Numbered from the stretch's first letter, positions 35,001 through 47,391 are shown. The stretch is DNA of 64,000 bases from Stercorarius parasiticus (GCA_013396915.1 VWZL01002554.1:327176-391175), one strand, 5' to 3'. Notes: a model not told the origin generated them from the letters alone. Program-made: numbers and translations.

Positions 35001-38000
35001 AAACTCTATCCTTCTTTTATTCAAATAAGGAGTTTGAGAACACCGCACTGATCTAAATTATCTTTAATGAAACCTACTGCACCCTTTCCTTCAAGTAATA
35101 TTGAATAAAGAACGTATTTCCTACATAAAAAATTATTCCTAGACATTTTCTCTGGTGCCCTGTTTCCTTTAAACTTGACCAAGGCTTATTTAATTAACAT
35201 ACATTCCCTTGTGTCTGGTAATAATTGGTATATTGAAGAGACAAGAGGTGGCAGTTCAAAACAGAAAACAGCAGTGCTTTCATGCAAGCATGAAAATGCT
35301 TGCATACTTATACAGGCGTAACTGGCTGTATTTAAATGAGCAACTCTAGATGTGCGTGTTCAGGATTGAGAAATCATTAACTTAGTGGGGACCTAAAGAA
35401 CACATGTGTAACCATGGTACATCTTTTTATTTATATATATCTCTTTTAAAGAACATATGTTTAAGTCAAGCTGCAGAGAAACGGTAAGTTCAAGTAGTTC
35501 TTTTTCATACCTACTTGGAGGGTGGAAGGAATAACAAGTTTGCCAAACAATGCTCCTAAATTGCAGGTGTTTTTAACAGCCTTGCAGAGGAGTCTGTGTG
35601 AGTACGGGTATACTTCTGACTGTGGTGTCTTTCAGAAATGGAGCCCATTTCTGATACTTAACTGTAAAGAGAGGAAGATAAATGAAAGCAGGCTGGTGTC
35701 TGTGCCCTGGGTAGCCAAACCATTTACAATGTATTCTGCAAGTGGTTGTGCCTGTGATAATCTGATCATCTGGACCACTCAGATCGGATAATTAGCTGTT
35801 ACTCAGGATTTAATACAGAGCTCCTAATTAGGTGGAGTCCCTTAATGCATATTTCACAAGCATTGCAGTCCTTTAATACACCCTCTCAGTCCTTCCACTT
35901 TTGGCAGTATGTACAGCTTCTTCATCATTGCACTTTAGACAAGGAACTGGAAACTCAAATGGTGAGGTCAATTGGTGCACATGCATCCGACCCGTAAGTT
36001 TACAAAAAGCCGAAGCAAAAGAGTGCAGAGAGACTGCGCGAGCAAGTAGATGATTACTGGCTATGAATTAGCATTGGAACTAGAGCTGGTCACTGATCTC
36101 TGTGCTGGAGGTACCTTGTCTTTGGAAGCCATTTACAACTTAAAGAAGTTTGACGGGAGGCATGTCTCGCAGGCTATTTTTCTAGAATGAGTGTAGTTCT
36201 TGAACATTTGCTTTCCAGGTTGAATTCAAGATTCACTCTATTGCTGTTCTCTGGGGATATGTATCTATATCTATATCTATCTATCTGTCTCTGTGCCAAA
36301 GCTATGCATGTGTGCATGTATAAAACTGTATATATATATATATACCCATACATACACACACAGCTTGTTTCTATTGACACTAATTCCTCTAGAATATTTA
36401 CAGAATGAGAACACGTAAGGCCAGATGTCATAAAAGCTTACAGGGTAGAATGAGGTCAGGCAGCATCTGAAGCAGAAGCCCCTGAGGTACCGAGTGCAGT
36501 ACCACAGGCAAGCACTGTCAAATGTGGAACTCATTCACAACAAAGCATTTTGATTCAGTCAGTTTGATTTGGGAAGATGAAAAGCTTTTGGGAGAACAGG
36601 AGTCTTCCAAATTCAGGTATGGAAATTGCATTTCCATCGAAAAACTTACTCTGACTGGAAGTCCCTGACTGCCTCGCCTGCTTACCAGTGTTAACCTCAG
36701 ATTCGTGACACAGTTCTGGAGGTTGGGAAGCATAATGGAAATGAAATCATTTTATTACAAATGAAATGCATATTTTTTTCCTAGGCCCAGTTAAAAAGAC
36801 TGGGAAGGAAAAAAGGTCTATAATTGACTGTGCAAAGGTCTTGTGAGATATCCCAGGCTTAGTCTGAAAATACTGGAGAAACACTGTGTGTAGCCTTTGG
36901 GAATGAAACCTTCACTTATTAATTATTTTCCTTGGATTTTCCCTTGTGGCATCATTATGTGCTTCATTAAAGTAAACCAAGTGCAAGCCTCCTTGAGAGA
37001 TCAGAAAAGGAAGATTGGTGAGTCAACCTATGGTACTGTTCAAGTGCTGCAGGACCCTAATCCATTATTGATAGAAAACATAAGAATAATTTAGGGGTCG
37101 GGGGCCCCCCTCTCCAAGCATTTCCTTCTTTACCATTTTACTGGCTCCTCTCTTAGCACATGATTGTGGGTAAGTAGATTCTGCCGTAGGACACATCTGC
37201 GTTAGGCTCTTGGGAAAAAAAAAAAAAAGAAAGGATTCAATTAAATAAGGGGGAAATATGACTTTGAGATTTTAGCAATCTGCTCCTGTGCAAATAAAAA
37301 AAAAAAAAAAAGAGAAAATAGTAGAGAGAGACAAAGTTTTGCTATCACCATCTAGAAGAATGGATCCTTTTAGGTTTTCCTGGAATGATTTGAAGATGAT
37401 GATCACTGCACAGCTCTATAGGTTTCCTGCATACAGACACGTCCTTCAATGCTCTGTCTTTTGAGATGCAATTTAAGGTATTTCTGCCACCAGTTGGCTA
37501 TTTCAGCAATGCAGGAGAAACACTCTTCAGTCACATGAACTCTGAGAAAGAGACACAGCTGTTTCTGCATTACCTCTTCCCCTGCCTCCATCACCATGAG
37601 GATGTTTTGGAGTAAACTGCTCAAATTTCCCAGCACTTTCTTGTGGAGAAGTGCAGCAGACTGGAAAGTAACCATACTATGCTGTTGAAGCTTCTTGTTT
37701 CCTTAGACAGAAGGTGAAAGTGAGGTAGAAGAACTGCAGCATTCCCAGGATTGCCTAGTAAGATATATGGGAGCTGATGAATGTTCCAGTTATTTCTTCT
37801 TCCAGAGGAAGACAAAAGTCCTGACTGGAAAGGCATGGTGCTCTGTCTCTTTAGTGGCAGCAGGTCTAATTGTGTGGGTAGATGGGTCTGCTACACCTGC
37901 GTCTTCTCTCTGGTAGAAACCACTAATACTTGAAGGACTCAGCTGTAGTTTTTCACTCCGGTAAGGTTCTCAAAGAAACTTTAAAAGATCAATCAAAAGA

Positions 38001-41000
38001 TGAAAAAGTAAAGATCAATCAACCCCATTTCAGTTATAGCACCACTAGAGGGGGAAAGAGTATGAAATATTTGTATGTCAAAAGAGTTTCTGTCCCCACT
38101 ATCTTTTTAATCATCTTTTTTTTCACTGTACTACTGCCTGTATGGGATTGACTTTCTGCATTTCCTACCTGTGACTAAGCATTCTTCTCATATCTTGTTG
38201 TTGCTGTACATGGCGCTATGGCAGGTGGTGGTGGTGGTGGTGAACAGGCCCTGTCATGTAACTCCCCGCCCCCCCCAGCTCCTACATGATGCTGCATTGT
38301 GACCATGTCATTTTCCAATACAAGAGATGGTGAAGACATCTAAAACTAAAGGGTTTCAAGACATTAGTCCCTCAAGCCAAAACATGTAGGCATAAACTTA
38401 GAGGTGCTTTATGAGAATTGCACACCATTACATGTCCAAAAGTTAAGAGTTCTTAGCGGAAATTGACCATTAGTGAGAAGTTTGGACCTGTACCTGATCC
38501 CATTAGATTTGGTTACATCCCACTATAACTGAAACACAGTCCATTTCAGGCCTAGTTGTAAGCCGTAAGCAAACGTGACTCAGTTCGTTTGCAGTGATTT
38601 GGCTTCCATCTGGCAGGAGTACTGCACCTAGAAAACCAGGGCACAGTCACTTAAGACACACAGCGTGCTCCTGTCCTGGGAGTACTTTGCTAGCTGTGAA
38701 GCACAGACTATCCAGCTCCTAACCTCGTGACAGGAGTAAAAACATTATTGACCAACCAGGGCAGTGCTGAGCTAAGTGCAGTGTTGTGTCATCGTTCCCC
38801 CTTCCCCAGCAGTTCACCCAGGTAAGTACCCACTGTTCCTCTGCACTTGTATGCACCCCTTCTCCATTTATTGAAGTGCAGCATCTGAAGTTGAGTAGTG
38901 TCTATTAACTGCCCTATTTCCCGTTCCTTTAGGAAACTACCTGCACAAAAACTGCTTTATATTACAACACTTATCTCTTATTTTCAGACTTTCCTCTAGC
39001 GTCCTCACACCCAACTCTGAACAGACAGAAGACGGCAAAATCAGCAAGGTACTCTTTTTCATCATACAACAGCAAATACCTCACAGTTCCTCAAAACCGG
39101 ACCTCCTTTCATGGCAGCAGGATCAATGGAGCTTTTGAAGCACCGAGCTGTACGGAGTCCTTCAGTAGTTGTGTAAGTAGGATTTTATATTCATTAATTT
39201 ACCTGTAATACCTTTGTGATGAGGAAGAACCCTGACACAGGGTGAGCAGAGCATTGTGCACTCCTTCTGTGCCAGAATGTCACATGGTGAGGAAAGCAGC
39301 GCAAATTTAGGGCCAGAAGATGTCCTTACTGAAATCTGTGGGAATTTTGATTTGTTTTCTGTGCAATAGACACTCATAACAATGGGGATACCACTTTGCT
39401 GCCAAGAATGAGGAACAGAGTCAACAGAGAGGGAGGGAGAGAGAGGCATTGTTTTATCTCCTCCTCGTTTTATTCTGTGTAACTCCAGCAACATCAAATG
39501 TTGCTATGGTGCTCTCTCAGGTGGCTGGGATGTGGCAGCTGGCTACACACAAGTAATAAACAGGAAAATCTCTTAGCAACTTTTCATGGTCTCCAACCTC
39601 CTTGCTCCCTCTCCTGTGTTTTGTTTGTGCTTCTCATTTCTGCCCACACTTGCCAGTAAGGGAGGAGATGATACTTAGAGCTCATCTTCTCTAGAGCCAG
39701 CTAATGCATTGCGTTGTGCCAGTGACCTGGCAGTGGTGACATCACTACTTCTGCGCCTTATAGCGTGAAGCCCTCTGGAAGAGAGACTAGAAATCTGCAA
39801 CGGGTTTCTCTTCACTGTGGCAGAGATATGGATCCAGGAGGTTTGCATGGACTGCCTGTGAGTACTACTTGAAGATGTATTGAACTTGGAAATGGGGAAT
39901 TGCAATAAAATGCTGTCTCCCAAGCAGTTTTATATTCTGCCAAGATGTAGCGTGGAGTGTAAGTTTAGATATGCCTGAAGGGACTATATATACACTTTAC
40001 ACATAAAGAGTGTGGTAAGTGTAATGTGCAGAACAGATTATTCGGTGGTAATTCCATGAAAGATTGAACAATGTAGCATGCATATAAAAACAAGATTTAT
40101 TTAGTGATAATCATATCACTAAATAAATCTTGTTTTTATATGCATACTACATCCATTGCAAGCTACTTTGTGGGAAACTAAGTGAAGCGAAGCAGTGAAA
40201 AACAAGTATTTGGGAGAACTTGGGGTATATAATAATATGCACATCTATATAATACCTTCAAAAATTAATGTTGTGTTAACAAATGAGAAAATTGCTATAC
40301 AGTACGCTTAGTTAACTTTGCATTCAGGACTACCAGTGCATGTAATGGATGGGGAGATAGGGAGAGAAAGAAATCTGTAACTGGTACCTGTCAAGATTTT
40401 ACTTGTATAGACACCTGTGGGAACCATAAATGTCTGGAATTAGGTTATGGGCTGATTGCTTTGGATCAGGTTAACCCTATTTGTCTACTTGTATGTCATT
40501 CCCCAGCCACTGGAGGGCTGGTGTCACTCTAATGAATGACACATATAGAGGTCTGTGAAGGGCTTTAAGATACAGCATTGAGCTGGAAATGGTGGTTGGT
40601 AACAGTTTTGGAAAACATATGGGCCATCTTAATGAATAAGAAGTGAAAGTGAATGCCTTACATTTGATATCAGTGTTCAACATCGGTGCCACAGAATTGC
40701 TATCCAAGCAGGGATGCGATGGTGGGGGTTAGCACTGGAACAGCTTCACCCCAGAAGGGTTCAGATAGTGGAGACAAGGAGGCAGGGATAGTCCAAGGGG
40801 GCAACTCAGCACAACATAGGCAATTTGAATGATTTTTAGTCATTCCTTTTGCAGGATTACTGGTCATTTACATAGTCTTTTCACAATACGTTAAAATACA
40901 GATCAGCTAGCATTTTTAGCCATCCATGGGGCATATTCTCTCTGATCCCTGCTACTTTCCAAAGCATTTCTGTCCAGCTCTTGTACTACATTGAGGATAT

Positions 41001-42617
41001 TTCTCCCACTCTAGCTCAGATCTGTTTCTTCTCTTTCTTCCCGCACACAGTTTTTTCTTCCCTCCCGCCCAGCTTTGCTCCACAGCACATCCTTTCTCCT
41101 ATCCCAATCTGTAATGTGATCCTTATTCTCACTTCTCCATTCCATTTCAAAATCTCAGTATCATAGAATCATAGAGTTGTGTAGGTTGGAAAAGACCTTT
41201 AAGATCACGAGTCCAATCATCAACCTAACACTGCCAAAACCACCCCTAAACCGTGTCCCTCAGCACCACGTCTACACGGCTTTTAAATACCTCCAGGGAT
41301 GGTGACTCAGCCACTTCCCTGGGCAGCCTGTTCAAATGCTTGATAACCCTTTTGGTGAAGAAATTTTTCCTAATATCCATCCTAAACCTCCCCTGGTGTA
41401 ACTTGAGGCCACTTCCTCTAGTCCTATCTCTTGTTACTTGGAAAAAGAGACCGACCCCCACCTTGCTACAACCTCCTTTCAGGTAGTTGTAGAGAGCAAT
41501 AAGGTCTCCCCTCAGCCTCCTTTTCTACATGCTAAACAATCCCAGCTCCCTCAGCCTCTCCTCATAAGACTTGTTCTTCAGACCCCTCACCAGCTTCATT
41601 GCCCTTCTCTGGACTCGCTCCAGCACCTCAATGTCTTTCCTGTATTGAGGGGCCCAAAACTGCACACAGTATTTGAGGTGCAGTCTCATCAGTGGAGGGG
41701 GGAATCATCCCCCTCACCAGTACAGGGGGACAGTCACTTCCCTAGTCCTGCTGGCCACATTATTTCTGATCCAGGCCAGGATCCTGTTGGCCTTCTTGGC
41801 CACCTGGGCACACTGCCGGCTCATATCTAGCCAGCTGTTGACCAACACGCCCAGGTCCTTTTCTGTCGGGCAGATTTCCAGTCACTCTTCTCCTGTATGG
41901 TCTGTGTACGTGCAGGAGGATAGAGGCAGCGTCGGTGTGTGCCTCCATACCCGACTGTCAGGTAGGTAGGCAGATATCCCACGTGTTGGGCTAAGGCCGC
42001 TATCTTTAGCCACTCTCTGTTTTTGGTCGGAGGAGGTCAGCGTGACTTCATCTGGTCTGCAGAGAGCATGTTTGTAGGCCATTTTGATCATGGGCTGACC
42101 TCCAGTTTTGACTCTGTGCACCTTTATGTGCTTGTGTGTAGATAGATGCTGGGCCAGCCAACCTGTTGGGCTTTTTGGCTTTCTTGTCGGTGAGACTCGT
42201 GTGTTTCTCTCCCAGATTATAAACAATTACCTGGATGGGACGCAAGGAGGGGCCGTGGACAAGGCATCCCCGAGTGGCATGCATTTCAGGGACAGCAAGA
42301 GAAAGGTCGACTATGTGTTAGCCTACCACTACCGAAAACGCCTGGCTCGGCACCCACCCGGCGTGGCCTCACCTGAGCCGACACACAGACCTGCCTCCTT
42401 GGCCCTGGTTTCCAACGGAGGGACCGAGAAGGGCCGTGCTGAGCCACAGCAGCAGGATGGTGGCCAACATGTCCTGCAGGAGCAGCCGGGGCCGCCGGGG
42501 ATAGAGGTGATCGAGCTCGGCCCACTGGATGCCCTGGAGGAGGAGAAGCGGCTGCAGCGGGAGGAGTATGAGCGCAACTTGTTGGAAGCGGGGCTGGAGA
42601 TAGAGAAAGACCCTGAG
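32019..42617 (+). CDS. ANO2: Anoctamin-2 (TMEM16B), first three coding exons (gene-level entry, 3' part outside window)
   Basis: ANO2 is a calcium-activated chloride channel of the plasma membrane, known from olfactory cilia and photoreceptor terminals. Three exons join in phase: 32019-32037 (19 nt), 38988-39172 (185 nt) and 42216-42617 (402 nt), giving 202 codons with no stop. The third exon is decisive: INNYLD, then [15 protein letters not shown], then [12 protein letters not shown] match the human ANO2 N-terminus as I remember it and belong to the anoctamin dimerisation region. The first two exons rest on phase, splice sites and a short match (D-F-P-L against human D-I-P-L after a 7-residue start). 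Everything here is cytosolic; the ten-helix membrane part is encoded downstream of the window. ANO2 following VWF in the same orientation agrees with the gene order known in amniotes. Confidence 0.93.
35282..35305. repeat. Short perfect inverted repeat
   Basis: ATGCAAGCAT is followed by a GAAA loop and its exact reverse complement. This is a 10-bp stem in ANO2 intron 1 with no assigned role. Confidence 0.7.
36257..36344. repeat. Compound microsatellite (TATC)n then (TA)n
   Basis: An imperfect TATC/TATATC array at 36257-36291 is followed by intervening TG/CA-rich DNA and a TA tract at about 36328-36344. It lies within ANO2 intron 1 and is likely length-polymorphic. Confidence 0.85.
38224..38242. 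repeat. (GGT)n microsatellite
   Basis: There are just over six GGT units, followed about 25 nt later by a C-run (38266-38277). This is simple sequence near the 3' end of ANO2 intron 1. Confidence 0.85.
38988..39172 (+). CDS. ANO2: ANO2 second coding exon
   Basis: The exon is 185 nt, acceptor TCTTATTTTCAG, donor TGT|GTAAGT. Two bases complete the split Asp codon and 61 open codons follow, ending in phase 0. The peptide is rich in Ser, Thr, Tyr and Asn and ends TESFSSC, which lines up with the human residues (TRSSSV) just before INNYLD. The rest of the exon shows little similarity to the human N-terminus I recall, consistent with a fast-evolving disordered tail. A second AG at 38997-38998 is an alternative acceptor but would give a different phase. 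Confidence 0.82.
40071..40152. repeat. Near-perfect long inverted repeat (39-bp arms, 4-nt loop)
   Basis: The left arm 40071-40109 and right arm 40114-40152 are reverse complements with one mismatch (C at 40077 opposite A at 40146); the loop is ATCA at 40110-40113. The arms are AT-rich and share ACAAGATTTATTTAGTGAT. No terminal inverted repeats of a known transposon are seen beyond it. In RNA from the - strand the mismatch would be a G-U pair, making an unbroken hairpin. Confidence 0.95.
41161..41884 (-). mobile_element. CR1 LINE, 5'-truncated, antisense to ANO2
   Basis: It starts on the + strand with TCATAGAATCATAGAG, the reverse complement of the CR1 3' end. The - strand frame at 41246-41461 encodes the ORF2 C-terminal hallmark [20 protein letters not shown] and SPSLEVFK. 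It is about 720 nt long, so it retains more upstream sequence than the copy at 17040, but it has no intact reverse transcriptase. The 5' (right) border is approximate. Confidence 0.95.
42216..42617 (+). CDS. ANO2: ANO2 third coding exon (anoctamin N-terminal region)
   Basis: The exon is 402 nt (134 codons), phase 0 at both ends, acceptor TTTCTCTCCCAG, donor GAG|GTAAAA. Conserved blocks in order are INNYLD (residues 3-8), [20 protein letters not shown] (about 22-41), LALVSNGG (about 59-66), and [21 protein letters not shown] (from about 99) into a charged, probably helical end with GLEIEKDPE. Between the blocks is a Pro/Gln/Gly-rich linker (about 67-98) that is probably disordered and longer than the human one. 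The exon is GC-rich with many CpGs, unlike both flanking introns. Confidence 0.97.
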
Positions 42618-45579
42618 GTAAAAGGGGGAGGGTTGCTCTTCATGCATGGCACCAGGTGCCCCGATGGGTAGCGGTCGCTTTGGTATTGGAGGTGGCTAGG
42701 TGCAGGATGCAACCACGGCTGGGCCATGCTGGCAGGGCAGCTCAGCAGTGACTGGGTGCCCAGGGCATGGCTGCCGGCTCTCCCTGCTGGCAAGGAGCCC
42801 AGCTGTGGCCATACGTTAGGACTGGCCTGGCCTGCCTTCATTCCTGCCCTGCATTAATGTAAACTGAGAGGCAAATCACACCCATGCTGACTCTTAAAAA
42901 AGAGAATATATGCCGCTTTCTTTCTAACACAGCCCCACTGACTCCCCCACTGTTGCCTCCGCAGCCGCAGCACGTGTAGGGTGGTCTAAAGGTATGTCTC
43001 ATGGACAGCTTGAGGAGCTAATCCTGAAGACAGTTTGTTCCTGCTGAACAGTAGTTCAGTACTGAACAGTCCTGGGTCAAATGCTGCCACCGTGGCAACC
43101 CCCAATTAGGGATCTGCAGAAATATGTTGTACAAGCTATTTTATGCATGCCTAAAATATGGCGTGAAGCCAAGAATAAGATGTCAGAGGTGTTTCTATAT
43201 TGCTTGGTTCTTACTGCCTAGGAAATACATGGTCATTATTGCTGTTTAATGCACTATTGAACAGCAATTTTAATCTTACTTCAGTAGAAAACGTATTTCT
43301 TTATCTAAATGTTCTTATGGCATGCAGTGAACACACTTTTCTTACAACAAAATGTGTTTACATTTTAATACTGTTAAAATGAAGAAAGGCTCTCAAGTAA
43401 TTTGCTGGAATACAAAGCACTGTTAAGATATTTCATATTTCCTCAGAATAACTTGGTTCCCAGCCATACATAAGTTTTGTGTCATTTTATTCATTCCACC
43501 CACAAAATGAACAGCTCCTATGCTGCAACAGGAGAACCTCCCAGGCTTTAATGTATTTATTCTCACCACATGTGCATGACGTTGGAAAGCGCTATGGTCA
43601 TATCAGCTGGGAGCTGTGGTTAGGTCACTTGACTGCAGCCAGTTGGTCTATTGAGCGCGGGTCTTCCAAATCCCATGTTGACACACTGAGTGCTGTGCTA
43701 TCCTTCTGGACCTCTTTGAAAGCCACGGATATTTATATCCACTGAAGGGGAGTCTTTGCTGGGTTCTAGTTTTAGGTCCTCTATTGTTTTTGACACCAAA
43801 TTTAAGAAACTTAGGTCTTCTTTTCAGAGGTGCTGAGAACTTACAGCTCATATTGCTTTCAGTGCAACCAGTCAACACTCCCAAAAGGTGGACCAAATTG
43901 CAGATTGCATCTGAAAATTTGAGTCTAGCTAACTTGGCATAGTGAACGCAAGTTAAAACCCTGGCAGGAATAGAAAGAAATAGAAAGCCCTTTTGACTCT
44001 TAACATCTTCCTTGCTCAGTTTGCTGAGTTGCAGGTGGCTATGGGTTGTATTTCACTGCATACCCTGGCTGAGCCATCCTTGCACTGAACAGAAAAAAGT
44101 GATCTCAGATTCTGATTCTTTTATGCTAAACATTTGGGTTAAGGTTCAATACTGCTAACACATGACTATCTTACTGCTATGATTTTTATAACCAAATTGC
44201 ATGAACCCCGTGAGAACAGCTGGTTTTGGAGGCTTCTTTCAATTCTGAATTTCATCAGAACTTGAAAAGTCTAGCCGGAGATTTGGATTTGATTATTCGA
44301 TTCATTACTTACCCGAACTCCAGCTGGATTCAAATTCTGGTTCGGACCCCTTCCAAGTGATGACATGCACTCTTAAATAATATACGAAGTAATAAATGAT
44401 GTCATAGAGATGGTCGAGAAAAAACTTTTTGTCACAGTTTTCCTTCTGTAGAAGAAAAGGCTTTTTGTAAATGTTCTGAGGAAATTATTTGGCAACTACT
44501 TTTTTTATGGAAAAAATTGGTTTTGAAAATTACAAAAAATGCAATCCCATCACTTCTCTACCTGTATATGTGTATGTACGTAAACACTCCTGCCCCCCCA
44601 ACACACAAGCTGTCTAATCAAAAGGGAAAGTGTCTTTCCCTCCAGAATCTCCTGAGAAACTGGAAAGGACTATGCGTTATCCTTTGTCTTCCCTGACCAA
44701 GATATGTGGCTTTTACTTCCTTTTCTTTTTCTCACTTAACTTTTGGGTTTTTTTCCTCCTGTTAGTTAACTCCTGTTAAAAGATGCTGAAGCTGCTGTTG
44801 TTGTCTTGCTGTGAATTTCACAGAACATGCTGATCAGGCACATGTGAAGGGTACAGCTGGCCTTATATGTTGATTAAAATTGTATGTTGAACTGATACGA
44901 GAACAACTTCTGATTTTAGTCCTAGTGAAAGGATGTGTCTATAGCTCATTAAACTCAGAATAGTCTTAATCACAGCATGCTATATTTTTGGTGAATAACA
45001 CAGTAGACTTTCAAGTCCCACATTTCTAGTGGTGTACACTGAACAGGCACGTTTGGTTTTTTTTTTTGTTTCAGTGCTAGTATAACAAATGGATCTTTTT
45101 CATATAGTATTATTGGAAATTGAGGCATATTCTGTAATACATAGCTCACTCTTGCCATATGTTCTGGACCAGGTCCTAAAATGAGTCTAATCTGCTGTTC
45201 AGAGGGCTGGCTGCAGAGATATAACTCAAAACAGTTGTATGTGCTGCAGCTCCTGTATGAGGGATTCCACTTTTGGACCCTTGGGTTAGAACAGATCTTA
45301 GTTTCTCTACCTTATATCACCTGCATACGGTCTTGCAAAGAAAAATATTATTTCCAGAACAATAGGATATCCTGAACACAATCTCTTTCCTGAAACAGCA
45401 TCAGTTTTTACTTGAAGTGGTAGCAACAGAAAGGAAGAGGGCTAAAGGGTATCTGCTGTGTCTGTGGTCTTCAATAAACATCTCTGCACCATCCTTTCTA
45501 CGCGGCCTAGAGTAGCTATACAGCTTAAAAAATTATCTTTGATACAGCATACGTAGTTAGGGTCTTGTTAAGCTCGTTG

Positions 45580-45584
45580 NNNNN
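45580..45584. other. Assembly gap (5 N)
   Basis: Five N are followed immediately by a run of 14 A (45585-45598). The gap probably marks an unresolved homopolymer or a join between contigs, so true local length is unknown. Confidence 0.99.
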
Positions 45585-47369
45585 AAAAAAAAAAAAAAGG
45601 ATCAAGCCATTGTCCTCTGATCCTCTGGTAGTCATGAAGGATATATTCACTGAGTAATACAGCTGATTCAGCATTTAATGACTTCTAAGAGCATCCATCG
45701 TTTTGTGGCTGGAAAGTTGCTTAATCTATGATCTCAGTTAACCCTACTTTGTAAAAACTAAACTTGATTAATCTAAATGAACTAAGCACAGTATCTTTTG
45801 CATTGGGCTACTCAGTCTACTAACCTCACAGGATATTTGAGTTCCTGTAAAAGCTGATTTTGTAGGCTAAAAATATTTAGATGTCAGGAAGTTCATCTCT
45901 AGGAACACAGGATAGCATTATGACAATTTAAAAATCTTTCTACAACTACCTTTTTGAAAAAGTGGACATTTCCTTATGTTAATATGTTTGGTAACATGAT
46001 GTTAATAGGGTTTTTATATGCTGAATAACTAGAGACAAACACCTTTCTCATTTGTATTGTCAATTCATTGTGTAAAAGAATAGAGACAACAAAATTAATG
46101 AAGATATAATTTGTCTGTGGAGAGAGGAGTATTACTCTTTTTTGAATATGTGGAAAACAGGCAAGATTATGGCCTGTCTCCATATCCACTCAGTTATTTT
46201 TTGTGAGTAAAGGAATTTTTGACTAGTTTTCAACTTCCTTATAACTTTCTATCATTTGTTATTGCTGTCCTCCAGAGAAACTTTGTTCTCTCTTAATATA
46301 ACCTTCTTTAGTTTTTTTGTTTTCGTGTTTTTAAACTGAGATACTACTTTGCATGTCCTAGACGAAGTGCACAGTGAAGGCAATGGGCATGAAATTGAAT
46401 GTTGCAAGTTTTTCCTCTCTAATGTGACATTGAGTACCCATAACGATGGGTGGTCATAATGACATCTGACAACCTTCTTACCATGCTCCCTAGTAAAGTC
46501 ATACCTGATCCATAGCATCTATTCACACGTTATAACAAACACTGTCACTATCAACTTTCAATCTTGATGTTTTGTGTGTCAGAGACCACAAGTGGCAGAT
46601 CAAGTTTAAGGAGCTCTTTGGTTGGTTATCTTCTCTTCAAATCAAAATATTTGGGTGGTCCAGTCTAGCCTGTGCCCATGAAAACAACCACAATTTAGGG
46701 TCATGTGGAAGTGATATTTGGTGGAAAGAACAGGACAGAGGAGGAAACTCCCTGTTCATATCTGATGATGGCAACATGGCCATACAGAACTACTGGGTTG
46801 CATAGTTTGCTAAGAATAAAAAAAAAAGTTTGCATCTGTGACTGGCCTGTTTGACCAGTCTATGAAGTTAGATAAAATTGGCCTGGTGTTGACTCTTGCA
46901 TGCGTATGTAGACTTAACTACCTTGTATTTTACAATATTACATAGTGACTAATATAGACCCCACTAATATAGATCATGTAAACAGCTTAATCTGCGTAGT
47001 GTTAAGCATTTGCAGGATTTGTTTCCCCTGCTTCAAAGTAACACAGTTCAGAATACAGTAAAACTCTTTTTCCAAGGTATCCATGCCAGAACCCAGATTC
47101 TTTGGCATGTCTTTGTAAACTGCAAAGGAATGCCAGCAGGTCACGTTTACCCTTGTGAGCTAGCTGCCAAAGCCAGGACAGTCACCTCCAAATAAACCCT
47201 ATTTAGCACTAGTGGCACAAGTCAAATTTTGCATCAAATACAGAAAGAATTGCCCGAGATAGGGCCACCTTAAGAGTAGCCTCAAATATTCCACCTTGAT
47301 TCCCAGGAAGGGCAATAAACACTATTGACATTGCAGGTAGTTCTTGGGGTTGTTTTTTTTTTATTTTTT

Positions 47370-47391
47370 GTTTGTTTGTTTGTTTGTTTGT
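47370..47391. repeat. (GTTT)n microsatellite
   Basis: Five to six GTTT units follow a T-rich stretch that begins at about 47352. Simple sequence in ANO2 intron 3. Confidence 0.85.

Larger units (their letters stand above)
32038..38987 (+). other. ANO2: ANO2 intron 1
   Basis: This is a 6.9 kb intron. A GC-richer, possibly repeat-derived stretch lies at about 33540-33790. A 10-bp-arm hairpin lies at 35282-35305, microsatellites at 36257-36344, A-runs near 37214-37230 and 37297-37311, and a GGT tract at 38224-38242. Open frames such as 32287-32739 show no domain pattern and are taken as chance. Confidence 0.8.
39173..42215 (+). other. ANO2: ANO2 intron 2
   Basis: This is a 3.0 kb intron. It contains the long hairpin at 40071-40152 and an antisense CR1 fragment at 41161-41884 that ends only about 330 nt before exon 3. 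The rest is unremarkable. Confidence 0.85.

Noticed and set aside
41438..41969. Open frames of up to 130 codons on the + strand over 41438-41969
   Set aside because: They are antisense shadows of the CR1 fragment.
42108..42215. Treating 42108-42671 as one 187-residue gene
   Set aside because: The ATG at 42108 lies in intron sequence; the acceptor at 42215 and donor at 42618 delimit the true ANO2 exon.
42329..42841. 170-codon minus-strand open frame over ANO2 exon 3
   Set aside because: It is a shadow of the GC-rich coding exon on the opposite strand.
44270..44350. tRNA-like or satellite-like segment with GGTTCGGAC and GATTCAAAT motifs
   Set aside because: No cloverleaf can be drawn and no repeat period is evident.
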